DNA of 64,000 nt from Magnetospirillum sp. XM-1 (GTDB taxonomy: Bacteria; Pseudomonadota; Alphaproteobacteria; Rhodospirillales; Magnetospirillaceae), in contig NZ_LN997848.1 of the NCBI RefSeq assembly GCF_001511835.1, positions 186,001 to 250,000 of the forward strand, written 5' to 3'. Of the stretch, positions 37,383-50,252 are shown in pieces (position 1 is the stretch's first letter; each line of letters begins with the position of its first letter). Both the position numbers and the translations under genes were made by a program. Below the pieces are notes generated by a model. The model made no database searches, was not told the DNA's origin, and saw only the letters and a program-made list of their open reading frames with translations.

Positions 37383-37507
37383 CCCGATGGTGCAGTGCAA
37401 AACTGCAACACTCGCGAGGAATCAGAGCCTTCGCGTCCCCCGGGGTCTTCCCCATGGCCCGGCGCTCTCCTATATCTTCCTGAAGCGATACAGCTTTTTC
37501 GTTTCCG

Positions 37508-38140
37508 ATGATGACCTGCGCCCGCCTCGTCCTGTCCGCCGTCCTGGCGCTGCCCCTGTGGGCGGCGGGCGTGGCGGATTCGGCGGAGCTGTCGCCCACC
37601 GCCCGGCTGGTTCCCGGCGGCGGCGCGGTCCCTTCGGACGCCCCCGCCGTAAGCCTCGGCGAAACCCGCCTGCCCCTGGTCTCGGCCGGAAAGCTGTCGG
37701 CCGGCGCCGTGTCGGCCCCCAGCAGGTCTCCCCTGCCCTTCGGCCAGCCGGGCAGCCCCCTGGCGGTGGGCGGCTATGTGGCCTACGGCAACGGCCCGGC
37801 CCAACTGAGTTCGTCACTGCGCAGCGACGGGACCACCAGCGGCGCCAACGTCTCGGCCTCGTGGGGCAATGACAGCCGGGCGGCGCTCAGCCTGGGGGTC
37901 AACCGCACCGATTGGAGCCGTATCAGCCCCAATTCCCAGCACCCGGCCCTGACCCTGGCCGATCCCTATCGCAGCATCCCCAATGGCGGCGGCAGCGAAG
38001 TGAACATGTCGCTCAGCCTGACCCATCAGGTCAGCCCGTCGTTCAGCGTCGGCGGCATGGCCGGCGCCAACCGGACCGGCGGCAGCGAATCCCCCGGAAC
38101 CGGCCTGTCGGTCGGCGCCGGTCTGGGATATCGCTTCTAG
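37508..38140 (+). CDS. Probable outer-membrane or periplasmic protein, function unknown
   Basis: 210 aa. A signal peptide is likely cleaved near ADSAELS. A Pro/Ala/Gly-rich region follows, then a C-terminal half of alternating residues (LAVGGYVAYGNG, ANVSASWGNDSRAALSLGV, VNMSLSLTHQVSPSFSVGG). The protein ends in GLGYRF, the aromatic C-terminus typical of outer-membrane beta-barrels. No family recognised. It converges on the SPOR lipoprotein gene with only 3 nt between stops. Confidence 0.7.
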   Translation: MMTCARLVLSAVLALPLWAAGVADSAELSPTARLVPGGGAVPSDAPAVSLGETRLPLVSAGKLSAGAVSAPSRSPLPFGQPGSPLAVGGYVAYGNGPAQLSSSLRSDGTTSGANVSASWGNDSRAALSLGVNRTDWSRISPNSQHPALTLADPYRSIPNGGGSEVNMSLSLTHQVSPSFSVGGMAGANRTGGSESPGTGLSVGAGLGYRF

Positions 38141-38143
38141 ATT

Positions 38144-38941
38144 CTACTCCCGTCCGGCCACGCCGCATTCGGCGACGGCCTTGCCCAGTTCCTTGCAGAT
38201 GGCCTTGGCGGCGGCGTCATCCTTGGCGGCGGCGAACAGGCGGACGAAACGTCCCTTGTCCTTGAGGTCGACCGTCTTCATCACCGGCTCGGCCGCCTTC
38301 AGCCCGGCGGAGTGCCCGGCCAGGATGCCCCAGCCCTTTTTCGCCCAGTCCTCGGTCTTGTAGGAGGCGAGGTAGACCAGCTTGCGCGGCCCGGCGGCGG
38401 GCGCCGGCGCGGCGGCCGGCGGCGGCGGCGCGGCCGGGGCCAAGGCCGCCACGTCCATGGGCGGAGCCGTCGGCTCGGCCATCATGGGGGCGGGATTGGC
38501 GGCCAGCTTCTCGCCATGTTCCAGGCGCAGCACCCAGGGCCCATAACGGGTCAGCAGGGCGCCATCGCCCATCACCGCATAGGAGGCGAAGGGCTTGCCG
38601 GCGCACTCCACCTGCAGGATGGCGACCTTTTCCCCCATGCCCGGCCAATCGGGAGCGGCGGCGCCGATCACCGACGCCAGCGGCGCCCGGTCCCGGCCAT
38701 AGCGCGGCGACGCACAGACACGGCCGGCGGCATCGCCGGCCCGGGCGGCCTCCATGGGCACCGATTGCCCGCGCGGAGCGGAATTGACGTCGGCCACCGG
38801 ACCGGACGCGAAGGCGTCGGTGACGATCCAGGTGCCAAACTGCCAGGCGCTTCCATCCATGGGTTGGGGCGAGGCGGCGCAGCCTCCCAGCAGGGCCAGG
38901 CCCCCCAGGGCTGAAAGCGTGAGCGAGAGACGACGGGTCAT
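38144..38941 (-). CDS. SPOR-domain lipoprotein
   Basis: 265 aa from the ATG at 38941, preceded by GAGGTG. The signal peptide ends in the lipobox LLGGC. A Cys-containing middle region and an Ala/Pro linker (about 170-190) lead to a C-terminal SPOR-like domain (about 190-262, KLVYLASYKTEDWAKKGW and GRFVRLFAAAKDDAAAKAIC). SPOR domains bind glycan strands lacking stem peptides. It lies 7 nt downstream of the carbonic anhydrase gene, likely cotranscribed. Confidence 0.8.
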   Translation of the reverse strand: MTRRLSLTLSALGGLALLGGCAASPQPMDGSAWQFGTWIVTDAFASGPVADVNSAPRGQSVPMEAARAGDAAGRVCASPRYGRDRAPLASVIGAAAPDWPGMGEKVAILQVECAGKPFASYAVMGDGALLTRYGPWVLRLEHGEKLAANPAPMMAEPTAPPMDVAALAPAAPPPPAAAPAPAAGPRKLVYLASYKTEDWAKKGWGILAGHSAGLKAAEPVMKTVDLKDKGRFVRLFAAAKDDAAAKAICKELGKAVAECGVAGRE

Positions 38942-38948
38942 CACCACC

Positions 38949-39719
38949 TCACATCACGTCGAGCAGCAGCTTGCGGCGGTTGAGCGGCTGGACAGGACGG
39001 GCGTTGTTGGGAAACAGCTTGGCGAAGGCGGCCAGTTGCTCGGCCGAGGCGGTGACGGCCTGGCGATAGACCACCCACTGCACCACTTCCGAGCAGGGCG
39101 GCGTGGTCAGCGATCCGGCATAGCGGAAGGTCACCGGGTCCTTGGGCAGCAGCATGGAGGGATCGAGCATGGACGACGCCGTGGCGCTTTCGCCGCCCTT
39201 GGACGGCATGACCTGCCAGATGGCCTCCAGCGCCGGATTGGCGCCGCCCTTGGCGATCATCACGCCCAGCACCGCCAGGCCGCCATCGGCCGCCTTGTGG
39301 ACGAAGTGGCACTCCATGTCGAAGAAGGCCCCGTCGACCGTATGCTCGCTGGGATGATGGAAGTGGAACTGCAGCAGGTCGTAGGACTTGCCGTCCAGCA
39401 TCAGGTTGCCGCCCCCGGCGCAATCCACCTGGATGGTGTGGCCGTTGTTCTGGACCCTGAGCGGCACCGGCCGCCAGGCGGTCATGGGGTCGCCGATGAT
39501 GGCGGCGATGGGCTTGGTGAGATCCACCGGCGATTGCTCGCGCCCCATGGAGCAGGCGGCGTATTCCGGCGACAGCATGCCCCATTCCTTGGGCCCGCCA
39601 TGTCCCTCGTAGGCCCAGTGGGCGCCCTCGGCGGCCACCGCATTGGCGATGGAACCGCCGCAGGTTCCGCACAGACAGGCGGCGCCGGTGGCCCCCTTGA
39701 GGAATGAACGACGATCCAT
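38949..39719 (-). CDS. Periplasmic alpha-type carbonic anhydrase, Tat-exported
   Basis: 256 aa from the ATG at 39719. A twin-arginine signal (DRRSFLKGA) with a Cys-containing hydrophobic stretch starts the protein. The alpha-class zinc ligands are visible as His119 and His121 in LLQFHFHHPSEH and His138 in ECHFVH; GSLTTPPCSEVVQW is the class signature. It interconverts CO2 and bicarbonate in the periplasm. Tat export implies folding before transport. Its downstream partner is the SPOR lipoprotein. Confidence 0.93.
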   Translation of the reverse strand: MDRRSFLKGATGAACLCGTCGGSIANAVAAEGAHWAYEGHGGPKEWGMLSPEYAACSMGREQSPVDLTKPIAAIIGDPMTAWRPVPLRVQNNGHTIQVDCAGGGNLMLDGKSYDLLQFHFHHPSEHTVDGAFFDMECHFVHKAADGGLAVLGVMIAKGGANPALEAIWQVMPSKGGESATASSMLDPSMLLPKDPVTFRYAGSLTTPPCSEVVQWVVYRQAVTASAEQLAAFAKLFPNNARPVQPLNRRKLLLDVM

Positions 39720-39777
39720 GGCAACCCCTCCCCGCAAGCGACTAGGAGGAAAAGGCTATCGCCAAAGTCGGTCGCCG

Positions 39778-41733
<1,956 letters not shown>

Positions 41734-41910
41734 GCTACCTCCAGCCTTTACGATCACTCGTTCGTTTTACCGCGAAGATGCGGGTTCGCCAAGGCGATAT
41801 TGGTGTAACTACTTACAGATACGACACAATTTGCCTGAATCAATCCCTGGAGCGGCGAACCAAGTCGTAGCATACTCGACCGCTATCAAATCGAGGAATT
41901 CGGGTTTCAC

Positions 41911-42213
41911 ATGAATGTTTCCATCTCCCACCAGGACGATACCCTGACCGTCCGCCTCGACGGGACCATGGACTATACCGCCACCAGCCTGATGAACGGG
42001 TTGATCTCCGATATCAATTCGATCTCGGCGTCGCGGGTCGTCTTCGATCTGGCCAAGGTGGCGCGGGTGGATTCCGTCGGCCTGGGAATGCTGCACCTGG
42101 CCAAGGACGAGATCGTCGGCAAGGGCCGCCACCTCACCTTGCGCGGCGCCGCCGGAAACGTGCGGCGCCTGTTCGAGCTGACCGACGGCGGCGCCAGCTT
42201 CGACTTCGAATAG
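41911..42213 (+). CDS. STAS-domain protein (anti-sigma factor antagonist type)
   Basis: 100 aa, single STAS domain. It has the switch motif ARVDSVGLGML with the usual phosphorylatable Ser in DSxG, and the N-terminal strands VSISHQDDTLTVRLDG. Such proteins relay partner switching with Ser kinases/phosphatases; none is adjacent. The start follows an ATCGAGGAATT sequence. The next gene begins 9 nt after its stop. Confidence 0.88.
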   Translation: MNVSISHQDDTLTVRLDGTMDYTATSLMNGLISDINSISASRVVFDLAKVARVDSVGLGMLHLAKDEIVGKGRHLTLRGAAGNVRRLFELTDGGASFDFE

Positions 42214-42222
42214 TTTCCGGCC

Positions 42223-42708
42223 ATGGCACTGCGCCTTCTTCTGGCGGTCGGCGGGCTGCTCGCCCTGTGGTGGGCGCTGCGCTGGTGGTCGAAGGCTCCG
42301 CCTGACAAGGCGAAAAAGGCGCTGATCGGCGCCATCCTCGCCGCCCTGGTGATCGGCGGCGTCGCCCTGGTGGTCACCGGCAAGCTGGCCGGGCTGTTCG
42401 CCATCCTCGCCGGCCTGTCGCCGTGGATCGGCCGGGCCATGCGGCTGCACCAGCTGTGGCAGGGTTTGCGCCGGATGACCGGGCGCGACGCCCCTGCCGC
42501 CGGGGGCTCGGCGCCGCCCCCGCCCCCCGCCGACACCGCCATGACCCCAGCCCAGGCCTACGACGTTCTGGGCCTCGCCCCCGGCGCCACGCCAGACGAA
42601 ATCCGCGAGGCCCATCGCCGCCTGATGCGCGCCAACCATCCCGACACCGGCGGCTCCACCTGGATCGCGGCGCGCCTCAACCAGGCCCGCGACGTCCTTC
42701 TGGGATAA
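42223..42708 (+). CDS. Membrane-anchored J-domain protein (DjlA/Pam18-like topology)
   Basis: 161 aa. Two N-terminal hydrophobic segments (about 3-21 and 34-66) precede a Pro-rich linker. A C-terminal J-like domain (about 107-161) carries AYDVLGLAPGATPDEIREAHRRL and the HPD motif in NHPDTGGS. Such proteins recruit and stimulate DnaK at a membrane. The short C-terminal J-domain resembles mitochondrial Pam18/Tim14. It is probably cotranscribed with the STAS gene. Confidence 0.88.
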   Translation: MALRLLLAVGGLLALWWALRWWSKAPPDKAKKALIGAILAALVIGGVALVVTGKLAGLFAILAGLSPWIGRAMRLHQLWQGLRRMTGRDAPAAGGSAPPPPPADTAMTPAQAYDVLGLAPGATPDEIREAHRRLMRANHPDTGGSTWIAARLNQARDVLLG

Positions 42709-42823
42709 ATATCCAAGGGCAAACCGTTGCTTCCGCCGCGCGGGCGTGGCAAAACATGCCGCGACCGAAACAAGGCGCGGCTGCGCGCGCCGATGGGTCG
42801 AGACAAAGCTTCAGGAGTGATCG

Positions 42824-43696
42824 ATGACTCGTCGAGTCCGCAAAGCCGTGTTCCCCGTGGGTGGCATGGGCACCCGCTTCCTGCCCGCCACCAAGGCGAT
42901 GCCCAAGGAAATGCTGCCGGTGGTGGACAAGCCGCTGATCCAGTACGCGGTGGAAGAGGCGGCGGCGGCCGGCTGCGAGCACTTCATCTTCGTCACCGGG
43001 CGGGGCAAGAACGCGCTGGAGGACCATTTCGACCACAACCCCGAGCTGGAGCGCATCCTCAAGGATCGCGGCAAGTTCGACCTGGTCGAGGCGGTGACCT
43101 CGTGGATGCCCAAGTCGGGCCAGATCTCCTATACCCGGCAAAGCGAGCCCCTGGGCCTGGGCCACGCCGTGTGGTGCGCCCGCGACCTGGTGGCGGACGA
43201 ACCCTTCGCCGTGCTGCTGCCCGACGACCTGATCCTGTCCAAGACCGCCTGCCTGAAGCAGATGGCCGCCGTTCACACCGAAGTGGGCGGCCACGTGGTC
43301 GCCGTCTCCGACGTGCCGCGCGAGCACACCAAGCGCTACGGCATCCTGGACGTGGAGAACGACAACGGCCGCCTGGCCCGCGCCAAGGGTCTGGTGGAAA
43401 AGCCCGACCCGGCGGTGGCGCCCTCGACGCTGTCCATCATCGGCCGCTACATCCTGCACCCGGCGGTGTTCGACGTGCTGGACAAGAAGGAAAAGGGCGC
43501 CGGCGGCGAGATCCAGCTGACCGACGCCATCAGCCAGACCATCGGCATGGTCCCCTTCCACGGCCTGCGCTTCGAGGGAACCCGCTACGATTGCGGCGAC
43601 AAAGTGGGCTGGCTGGAAGCCAATCTGGCCTTCGCCCTGGCCCGCGAGGACACCGCCGAGGCCGCCCGGGACCTGATCACCCGCTTTCACGGCTAA
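42824..43696 (+). CDS. galU: UTP-glucose-1-phosphate uridylyltransferase
   Basis: 290 aa. It makes UDP-glucose from UTP and glucose 1-phosphate. The N-terminus KAVFPVGGMGTRFLPATKAM is the nucleotide loop, with PKEMLPVVDKPLIQYAVEEA and FVTGRGKNALEDHFD following. It lies 13 nt upstream of ugd, which uses its product. Confidence 0.97.
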   Translation: MTRRVRKAVFPVGGMGTRFLPATKAMPKEMLPVVDKPLIQYAVEEAAAAGCEHFIFVTGRGKNALEDHFDHNPELERILKDRGKFDLVEAVTSWMPKSGQISYTRQSEPLGLGHAVWCARDLVADEPFAVLLPDDLILSKTACLKQMAAVHTEVGGHVVAVSDVPREHTKRYGILDVENDNGRLARAKGLVEKPDPAVAPSTLSIIGRYILHPAVFDVLDKKEKGAGGEIQLTDAISQTIGMVPFHGLRFEGTRYDCGDKVGWLEANLAFALAREDTAEAARDLITRFHG

Positions 43697-43709
43697 GGAC
43701 TAGAGCCTC

Positions 43710-45017
43710 ATGCGCATCGCCATGATCGGCACCGGCTATGTCGGCCTGGTGTCGGGGACCTGCTTCTCGGAATTCGGCATCGACGTGGTTTGCGTCGACA
43801 AGGACGCCGCCAAGATTGAGAAGCTGCACCAGAACGTCATGCCCATCTACGAGCCGGGCCTGGACGACATGGTCGCCGCCAACGTGGAAGCCGGCCGCCT
43901 GTCCTTCACCACCGACCTGAAGGCGGCGGTCAAGGACGCCGACGCGGTGTTCATCGCCGTGGGCACGCCGTCTCGTCGCGGCGACGGCCATGCCGATCTC
44001 TCCTATGTTTACGCGGCGGCGGAAGAGATCGCCGACGCCATGACCGGCTATACCGTGGTGGTCACCAAGTCCACCGTGCCGGTGGGCACCGGCGACGAGG
44101 TCGAGGCCATCATCAGGAAGCGCCGTCCCGACGCCCAATTCGACGTGGTGTCCAATCCGGAATTCCTGCGCGAAGGCTCGGCCATCAACGACTTCATGCG
44201 CCCCGACCGCGTGGTGATCGGCACCGAATCCGACGCCGCCCGCAAGGTGATGAAGCAGCTCTACCGCGTGCTGTACCTGATCGAGACGCCCATCGTCTTC
44301 ACGTCGCGGCGCACCTCCGAGCTGATCAAGTACGCCGGCAACACCTTCCTGGCCACCAAGATCACCTTCATCAACGAGATCGCCGATCTGTGCGAGAAGG
44401 TGGGCGCCGACGTCCACGACGTGGCCAAGGGCATCGGCCTGGACGGCCGCATCGGCAAGAAGTTCCTGCATCCCGGTCCCGGCTACGGCGGCTCGTGCTT
44501 CCCCAAGGACACGCTGGCCCTGGTCAAGACCGCACGGGATTTCGGCGCGCCGCTGCGCATCGTGGAATCGGTGGTCGCCGTCAACGACCAGCGCAAGAAG
44601 CAGATGGCCGAGCGCGTCACCAAGGCCTGCGGCGGCTCGGTCAAGGGCAAGGCCATCGCGGTGCTGGGCCTGACCTTCAAGCCCAACACCGACGACATGC
44701 GCGATTCGCCCTCGCTCGACATCGTCAAGGCCCTGATCGAGGCGGGCGCCACCGTCAAGGCCTTCGACCCCGAGGGCATGGAAGAGGCCAAGAAGCTGCT
44801 GCCGGCGTCGGTCGAATACTGCAAGGACGCCTACGCCACCATGCCGGGCGCCCATTGCGCGGTGATCATCACCGAATGGAACGAGTTCCGGGCGCTGGAC
44901 CTCAAGAAGGTCAAGTCGCTGCTGGCCGCCCCCGCCATCGTCGACCTGCGCAACGTCTACGCGCCGGACGAGATGGCCGAACTGGGCTTCGCCTACACCA
45001 GCATCGGCCGACCGTAG
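43710..45017 (+). CDS. ugd: UDP-glucose 6-dehydrogenase
   Basis: 435 aa. It oxidises UDP-glucose to UDP-glucuronate for surface polysaccharides. NAD-binding MRIAMIGTGYVGLVSG is at the start; the catalytic Cys263 is in GPGYGGSCFPKDTLAL; the C-terminal domain carries GLTFKPNTDDMRDSPS. It is followed by a strong terminator, so the galU-ugd unit ends before the island downstream. Confidence 0.97.
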   Translation: MRIAMIGTGYVGLVSGTCFSEFGIDVVCVDKDAAKIEKLHQNVMPIYEPGLDDMVAANVEAGRLSFTTDLKAAVKDADAVFIAVGTPSRRGDGHADLSYVYAAAEEIADAMTGYTVVVTKSTVPVGTGDEVEAIIRKRRPDAQFDVVSNPEFLREGSAINDFMRPDRVVIGTESDAARKVMKQLYRVLYLIETPIVFTSRRTSELIKYAGNTFLATKITFINEIADLCEKVGADVHDVAKGIGLDGRIGKKFLHPGPGYGGSCFPKDTLALVKTARDFGAPLRIVESVVAVNDQRKKQMAERVTKACGGSVKGKAIAVLGLTFKPNTDDMRDSPSLDIVKALIEAGATVKAFDPEGMEEAKKLLPASVEYCKDAYATMPGAHCAVIITEWNEFRALDLKKVKSLLAAPAIVDLRNVYAPDEMAELGFAYTSIGRP

Positions 45018-45046
45018 CCGTCTTCTTGACAGTTCATGAACGACGG

Positions 45047-45080
45047 GAATGCGGGCACATGTTGCCCGCATTCTTGTTTT
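45047..45080 (+). terminator. Terminator of the galU-ugd unit
   Basis: An 11-bp perfect stem GAATGCGGGCA/TGCCCGCATTC (45047-45057 with 45063-45073) has a 5-nt loop and is followed by TTGTTTT. Confidence 0.92.
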
Positions 45081-45120
45081 CGCCGATCATTCGTCTGAGT
45101 TGTGGCCGACGCTGGTTGGC

Positions 45121-45162
45121 AACACGGATGGACGCGGATTGGCACGGATGAACACGGATGGG
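45121..45162 (+). repeat. Left copy of inverted CACGGATG-rich repeat
   Basis: Contains AACACGGATGGACGCGGAT and then two more CACGGATG words. The first 19 nt are an exact inverted copy of 46070-46088. The start codon of the broken DUF2971 gene (45158) lies in the last word of this repeat. Confidence 0.85.
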
Positions 45163-46048
45163 CGACGAACCAAATCCCCCCGACATTCTCTATCACTACT
45201 GCAGTAACGCCGCCTTCCTCTCGATCGTCGAGAGCGACTCCATCCGGCTGTCCGACCTCAGCCTGTCCAATGACAGCCAGGAAGGACGGTGGGTCAGGAA
45301 GGTGTTCGAGGAATATTGCACCTCACATGGTGTGACGCGGGGCCATCTCGATACGGCATTATAAGATTTAGATTGGACCATAGAGATGATTGGTGCCGCA
45401 GGCTTCTGTATGGCCGAGCGGGACGACACCCTGAGCCAATGGCGGGCATATGCCGATGATGGCTTTGGAGTGGCTATCGGATTTTCTGCAAAACATTTTA
45501 TCGATGTCAGTGATATCGGCCCCAAAGATGGCTGGGGCTTTCGCCTGAGGAATATCTTGTATGAGGCGGGAGAGCAGGCCGCAGCGATATCCGAGACAGC
45601 AGATAAAATAATATCATATATAAATCAAGGCGCCCTCAAACAACAATCCAGGGGTCTGCTGGCATTTACAACAGACGCTGAATTATTAGCGACAAACACG
45701 CTTCGCCAATCAATGTGGCGAACAAACATATTTTTCCTTGGCAGCCTATACACCGTTAAAAATCCCGCATTTTCCGAAGAGGCTGAGTGGCGTCTCATCT
45801 CCATAATCGTGGGCAGAGGGGCGGAGTGGGAGCCATCATCAGACCTAAAATCCATGGAATTCCGAGCACTGCGAGATAGGATCGTCCCATTCCGGCCCCT
45901 CCCCCTTCGCCACGAGGGCCAATCGCCCATCAAACGGGTCGTTCTCGGCCCCCGCAACATCACCCCCATTCCCGTGATCAAGGGCTTTCTCGCCAAGCAC
46001 GGCCACGAGAACGTCGATGTGGTTCTATCCAAGGCATCCTATCGTTAA
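45158..46048 (+). pseudogene. DUF2971-family gene interrupted by one in-frame stop
   Basis: The first part (45158-45361, 68 codons) contains ILYHYCSNAAFLSIVESDSI and LSLSNDSQEG. The second, in the same frame (45365-46048), contains GFCMAERDDTLSQWRAYADD and GVAIGFSAKHF. Together they match the DUF2971 order: YHY, NDxxE, CFxExxDxxxQW-Y, GFS. A single TAA at 45362-45364 separates them, with no shift in frame, so this is a nonsense mutation, a sequencing error or readthrough. The biochemical role of the family is unknown to me. The region from about 45360 to 45870 is AT-richer than its neighbours, suggesting transfer. Inverted repeats flank the gene. Confidence 0.8.
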
Positions 46049-46056
46049 TCATCCCC

Positions 46057-46089
46057 TTCATCCGTGAACATCCGCGTCCATCCGTGTTA
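46057..46089 (-). repeat. Right copy of inverted CACGGATG-rich repeat
   Basis: On the minus strand it reads TAACACGGATGGACGCGGAT followed by GTTCACGGATGAA. It is a near-exact inverted partner of 45121-45152, with three mismatched bases in the centre. It lies between the broken DUF2971 gene and the GxxExxY gene. Confidence 0.85.
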
Positions 46090-46157
46090 CCCCCATCCCC
46101 GCCGTCCGCACCTCTGCATGCCGCAGAAGCAACACGGAGGCCTGAACAGGACGTCCC

Positions 46158-46544
46158 ATGCTCTCCGAAGCCGAGCCCGGCCTGAATGCACTGACCGAAC
46201 GCATCATCGGCGCGGCCTTTGCCGTGGCGAATGCCTTGGGCCATGGCTTCCTGGAGATCGTCTACCGCAACGCCCTGTTCGAGGAATTGAGCCTGACCGG
46301 TCTTGCCGTCAGGAAGGAGCAGCCCTTCCCGGTTCATTACCGGGACCGCCAGGTCGGCTTGTATGTGGCCGATCTGGAGGTGGAAGACAGGGTGATCGTG
46401 GAATTGAAGACCACCGACGGATTGGCCCAGGCCCACGCGGCGCAGGTTCTCAACTACCTCAAGGCCAGCGGCCTGCCGGTAGGCCTGCTGCTGAATTTCG
46501 GACGGCCAAAGCTGGAAATCCGCCGGGTGGTGTTGGCTAAATGA
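46158..46544 (+). CDS. GxxExxY-family protein (PD-(D/E)XK nuclease-like)
   Basis: 128 aa. It carries the family name motif in GHGFLEIVY and a nuclease-like core: Asp in VADLEVEDR, the E-x-K motif in VELKTTDG, and Q-x3-Y in AQVLNYLKASG. These residues fit the PD-(D/E)XK fold, but no cellular role is established. It is closely linked to CACGGATG-type repeats, which lie 70 nt upstream and again 1 kb upstream. The start follows AGGACGTCCC. The next gene, pgm, begins 63 nt later. Confidence 0.88.
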   Translation: MLSEAEPGLNALTERIIGAAFAVANALGHGFLEIVYRNALFEELSLTGLAVRKEQPFPVHYRDRQVGLYVADLEVEDRVIVELKTTDGLAQAHAAQVLNYLKASGLPVGLLLNFGRPKLEIRRVVLAK

Positions 46545-48236
<1,692 letters not shown>

Positions 48237-48237
48237 C

Positions 48238-49623
48238 ATGACCTCCCACACCTTCCACCCCACCATCCTGCGCGAATACGACATCCGCGGCATCGTGGGC
48301 GAGACATTGTTCGCTGCGGATGCCGAGGCCATCGGCCGGGCCTTCGGCACAAGGGTGCGCCGCAATGGCGGCCACGTGGTTGCCCTTGGCTGGGACGGGC
48401 GGCTGTCGAGCCCCGAGATGGCCGAGGCGCTGACCAAGGGCCTGATGGCTTCGGGCTGCACCGTGCGGCGCATCGGACGCGGCCCCACCCCCATGCTGTA
48501 CTTCGCCGCCAAGGTGAGGGAGGCCGACGGCGGCATCATGGTCACCGGCAGCCACAACCCGCCCACCCATAACGGCTTCAAGATGGTGCTGGCCGGCAAG
48601 CCGTTCTTCGGCCCCGACATCCAGTCGCTGGGGACCATCGCCGCCAAGGGCGACTTCGCCACCGGCGAGGGCAAGGCGGTCGAGGATTCGGTGTTCGACG
48701 AGTACGTCACCCGCCTGGCCGAGGATTACGACGGCGAGCGCGACCTGCGGGTGGTGTGGGATTGCGGCAACGGCGCCACCGGCGAGGCGCTGCACGCCCT
48801 GGTCAAGCGTCTGCCCGGCACCCATACCGTGCTGTTCGGCGAGATCGACGGCCGCTTCCCCAATCACCACCCCGACCCCACCGAGCCCCACAATCTGGTG
48901 GCGCTGCAAGACAAGGTGCTGGCCGAATCCGCCCATCTGGGCATCGCCTTCGACGGCGACGGCGACCGCATCGGCGTGGTGGACGCGGAAGGCCGCATCC
49001 TCTACGGCGACCAGATCCTGGTGATCCTGGCCGAGGACCTGCTGAAGTCGCGGCCGGGCGCCACCATCATCGCCGACGTCAAGGCGTCGAAGGTGTTCTT
49101 CGACGAAGTGCGGCGCATGGGCGGCAACGCCGTCATGGGCCGCACCGGCCACTCGCTGATCAAGACCCAGATGGCCGAGACCGGCGCGCCGCTGGCCGGC
49201 GAGATGAGCGGCCACATCTTCTTCGCCGACCGTTATTACGGCTTCGACGACGCCCTTTACGCCGCCATCCGCCTGCTGGGCATCGTGGCCCGCTGGGATC
49301 GCCAGACCATCGGCCAGCGCCGTGACAAGCTGCCCCACATGGTCAACACCCCGGAACTGCGCTTCGACTGCCCGGAGGAGCGCAAGTTCGCCGTGGTGGC
49401 CGAGGTCCGGGCGCGCCTCGAGGCGGCGGGCGCCAATTTCTCCGCCATCGACGGCGTGCGGGTGGACACGGCCGACGGCTGGTGGCTGCTGCGCGCCTCC
49501 AACACCCAGGCGGTGCTGGTGGCCCGCTGCGAGGCGGCCAGCGCCGAGGGGTTGAAGCGGCTGCGCCAGACCCTCTCGGAGCAGTTGGCGGCCAGCGGCG
49601 TCAGCCTTGGGACTACCCACTGA
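48238..49623 (+). CDS. Phosphomannomutase/phosphoglucomutase (AlgC/ManB type)
   Basis: 461 aa. It interconverts hexose 1- and 6-phosphates, giving mannose 1-phosphate for GDP-sugars. The start [19 protein letters not shown] is characteristic, the active Ser105 is in [15 protein letters not shown], and the metal loop [12 protein letters not shown] follows. It is cotranscribed with pgm. Substrate preference cannot be read from the sequence. Confidence 0.93.
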   Translation: MTSHTFHPTILREYDIRGIVGETLFAADAEAIGRAFGTRVRRNGGHVVALGWDGRLSSPEMAEALTKGLMASGCTVRRIGRGPTPMLYFAAKVREADGGIMVTGSHNPPTHNGFKMVLAGKPFFGPDIQSLGTIAAKGDFATGEGKAVEDSVFDEYVTRLAEDYDGERDLRVVWDCGNGATGEALHALVKRLPGTHTVLFGEIDGRFPNHHPDPTEPHNLVALQDKVLAESAHLGIAFDGDGDRIGVVDAEGRILYGDQILVILAEDLLKSRPGATIIADVKASKVFFDEVRRMGGNAVMGRTGHSLIKTQMAETGAPLAGEMSGHIFFADRYYGFDDALYAAIRLLGIVARWDRQTIGQRRDKLPHMVNTPELRFDCPEERKFAVVAEVRARLEAAGANFSAIDGVRVDTADGWWLLRASNTQAVLVARCEAASAEGLKRLRQTLSEQLAASGVSLGTTH

Positions 49624-49739
49624 TGGCGGCTTGAATTTCTTCGGCTTAGGTTCCAGACTGATATCATTCGAAGGTAGGGGGTCTGGGACCGGCCACCCCT
49701 TGCGCAAGAACAATATCCGTCAGATCAAGGGGGACCAGT

Positions 49740-50171
49740 ATGTCCGTTGAATCCATCCTGAAGACCAAGGGCAACGTCGTCTTCACCATCCGCCCCGAGC
49801 ATTCGGTGGCCGACGCCGCCGCGCTGCTGACCAACAAGAAGGTCGGCGTGGCCGTGGTCTGCGACGCCAAGGGCAAGCTGCAGGGCGTGCTGTCCGAGCG
49901 CGACATCGTCAAGGGCCTGTCCCAGTACGGCAAGGCCGCCCTGGAAATGCCGGTGCGCAACGTCATGTCCAGCCCGGTGGTCACCTGCTCGCCCGGCGAC
50001 AGCGTCAAGACCATCATGGGCGTGATGACCGAACGCCGCATCCGCCACCTGCCGGTGGTGGAAAAGGACGAGCTGATCGGCATCGTCTCCATCGGCGACG
50101 CGGTCAACTTCCGCCTGACCGAGGCCCAGATGGAGATGAACGTGCTGCGCGACGTCGCCGCCACGCGCTGA
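49740..50171 (+). CDS. CBS-domain pair protein
   Basis: 143 aa, two CBS motifs (about 10-66 and 72-130) with the typical GVLSERDIVKGL and GIVSIGDAVNFRL ends. CBS pairs bind adenosyl nucleotides and act as energy sensors. No effector domain is attached. A strong terminator follows 11 nt after the stop. Confidence 0.92.
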   Translation: MSVESILKTKGNVVFTIRPEHSVADAAALLTNKKVGVAVVCDAKGKLQGVLSERDIVKGLSQYGKAALEMPVRNVMSSPVVTCSPGDSVKTIMGVMTERRIRHLPVVEKDELIGIVSIGDAVNFRLTEAQMEMNVLRDVAATR

Positions 50172-50182
50172 TCTTCACTTTC

Positions 50183-50226
50183 AACGCCCCCGGAATCCCA
50201 GGATTCCGGGGGCGTTTGCATTTTTG
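50183..50226 (+). terminator. Strong terminator of the CBS-domain gene
   Basis: A perfect 16-bp stem AACGCCCCCGGAATCC/GGATTCCGGGGGCGTT (50183-50198 with 50201-50216) has a 2-nt apparent loop (4 nt if the closing pair opens) and a tail TTGCATTTTTGC. Confidence 0.92.
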
Positions 50227-50252
50227 CAGCCCCTCCATGCGCGACAATTATG

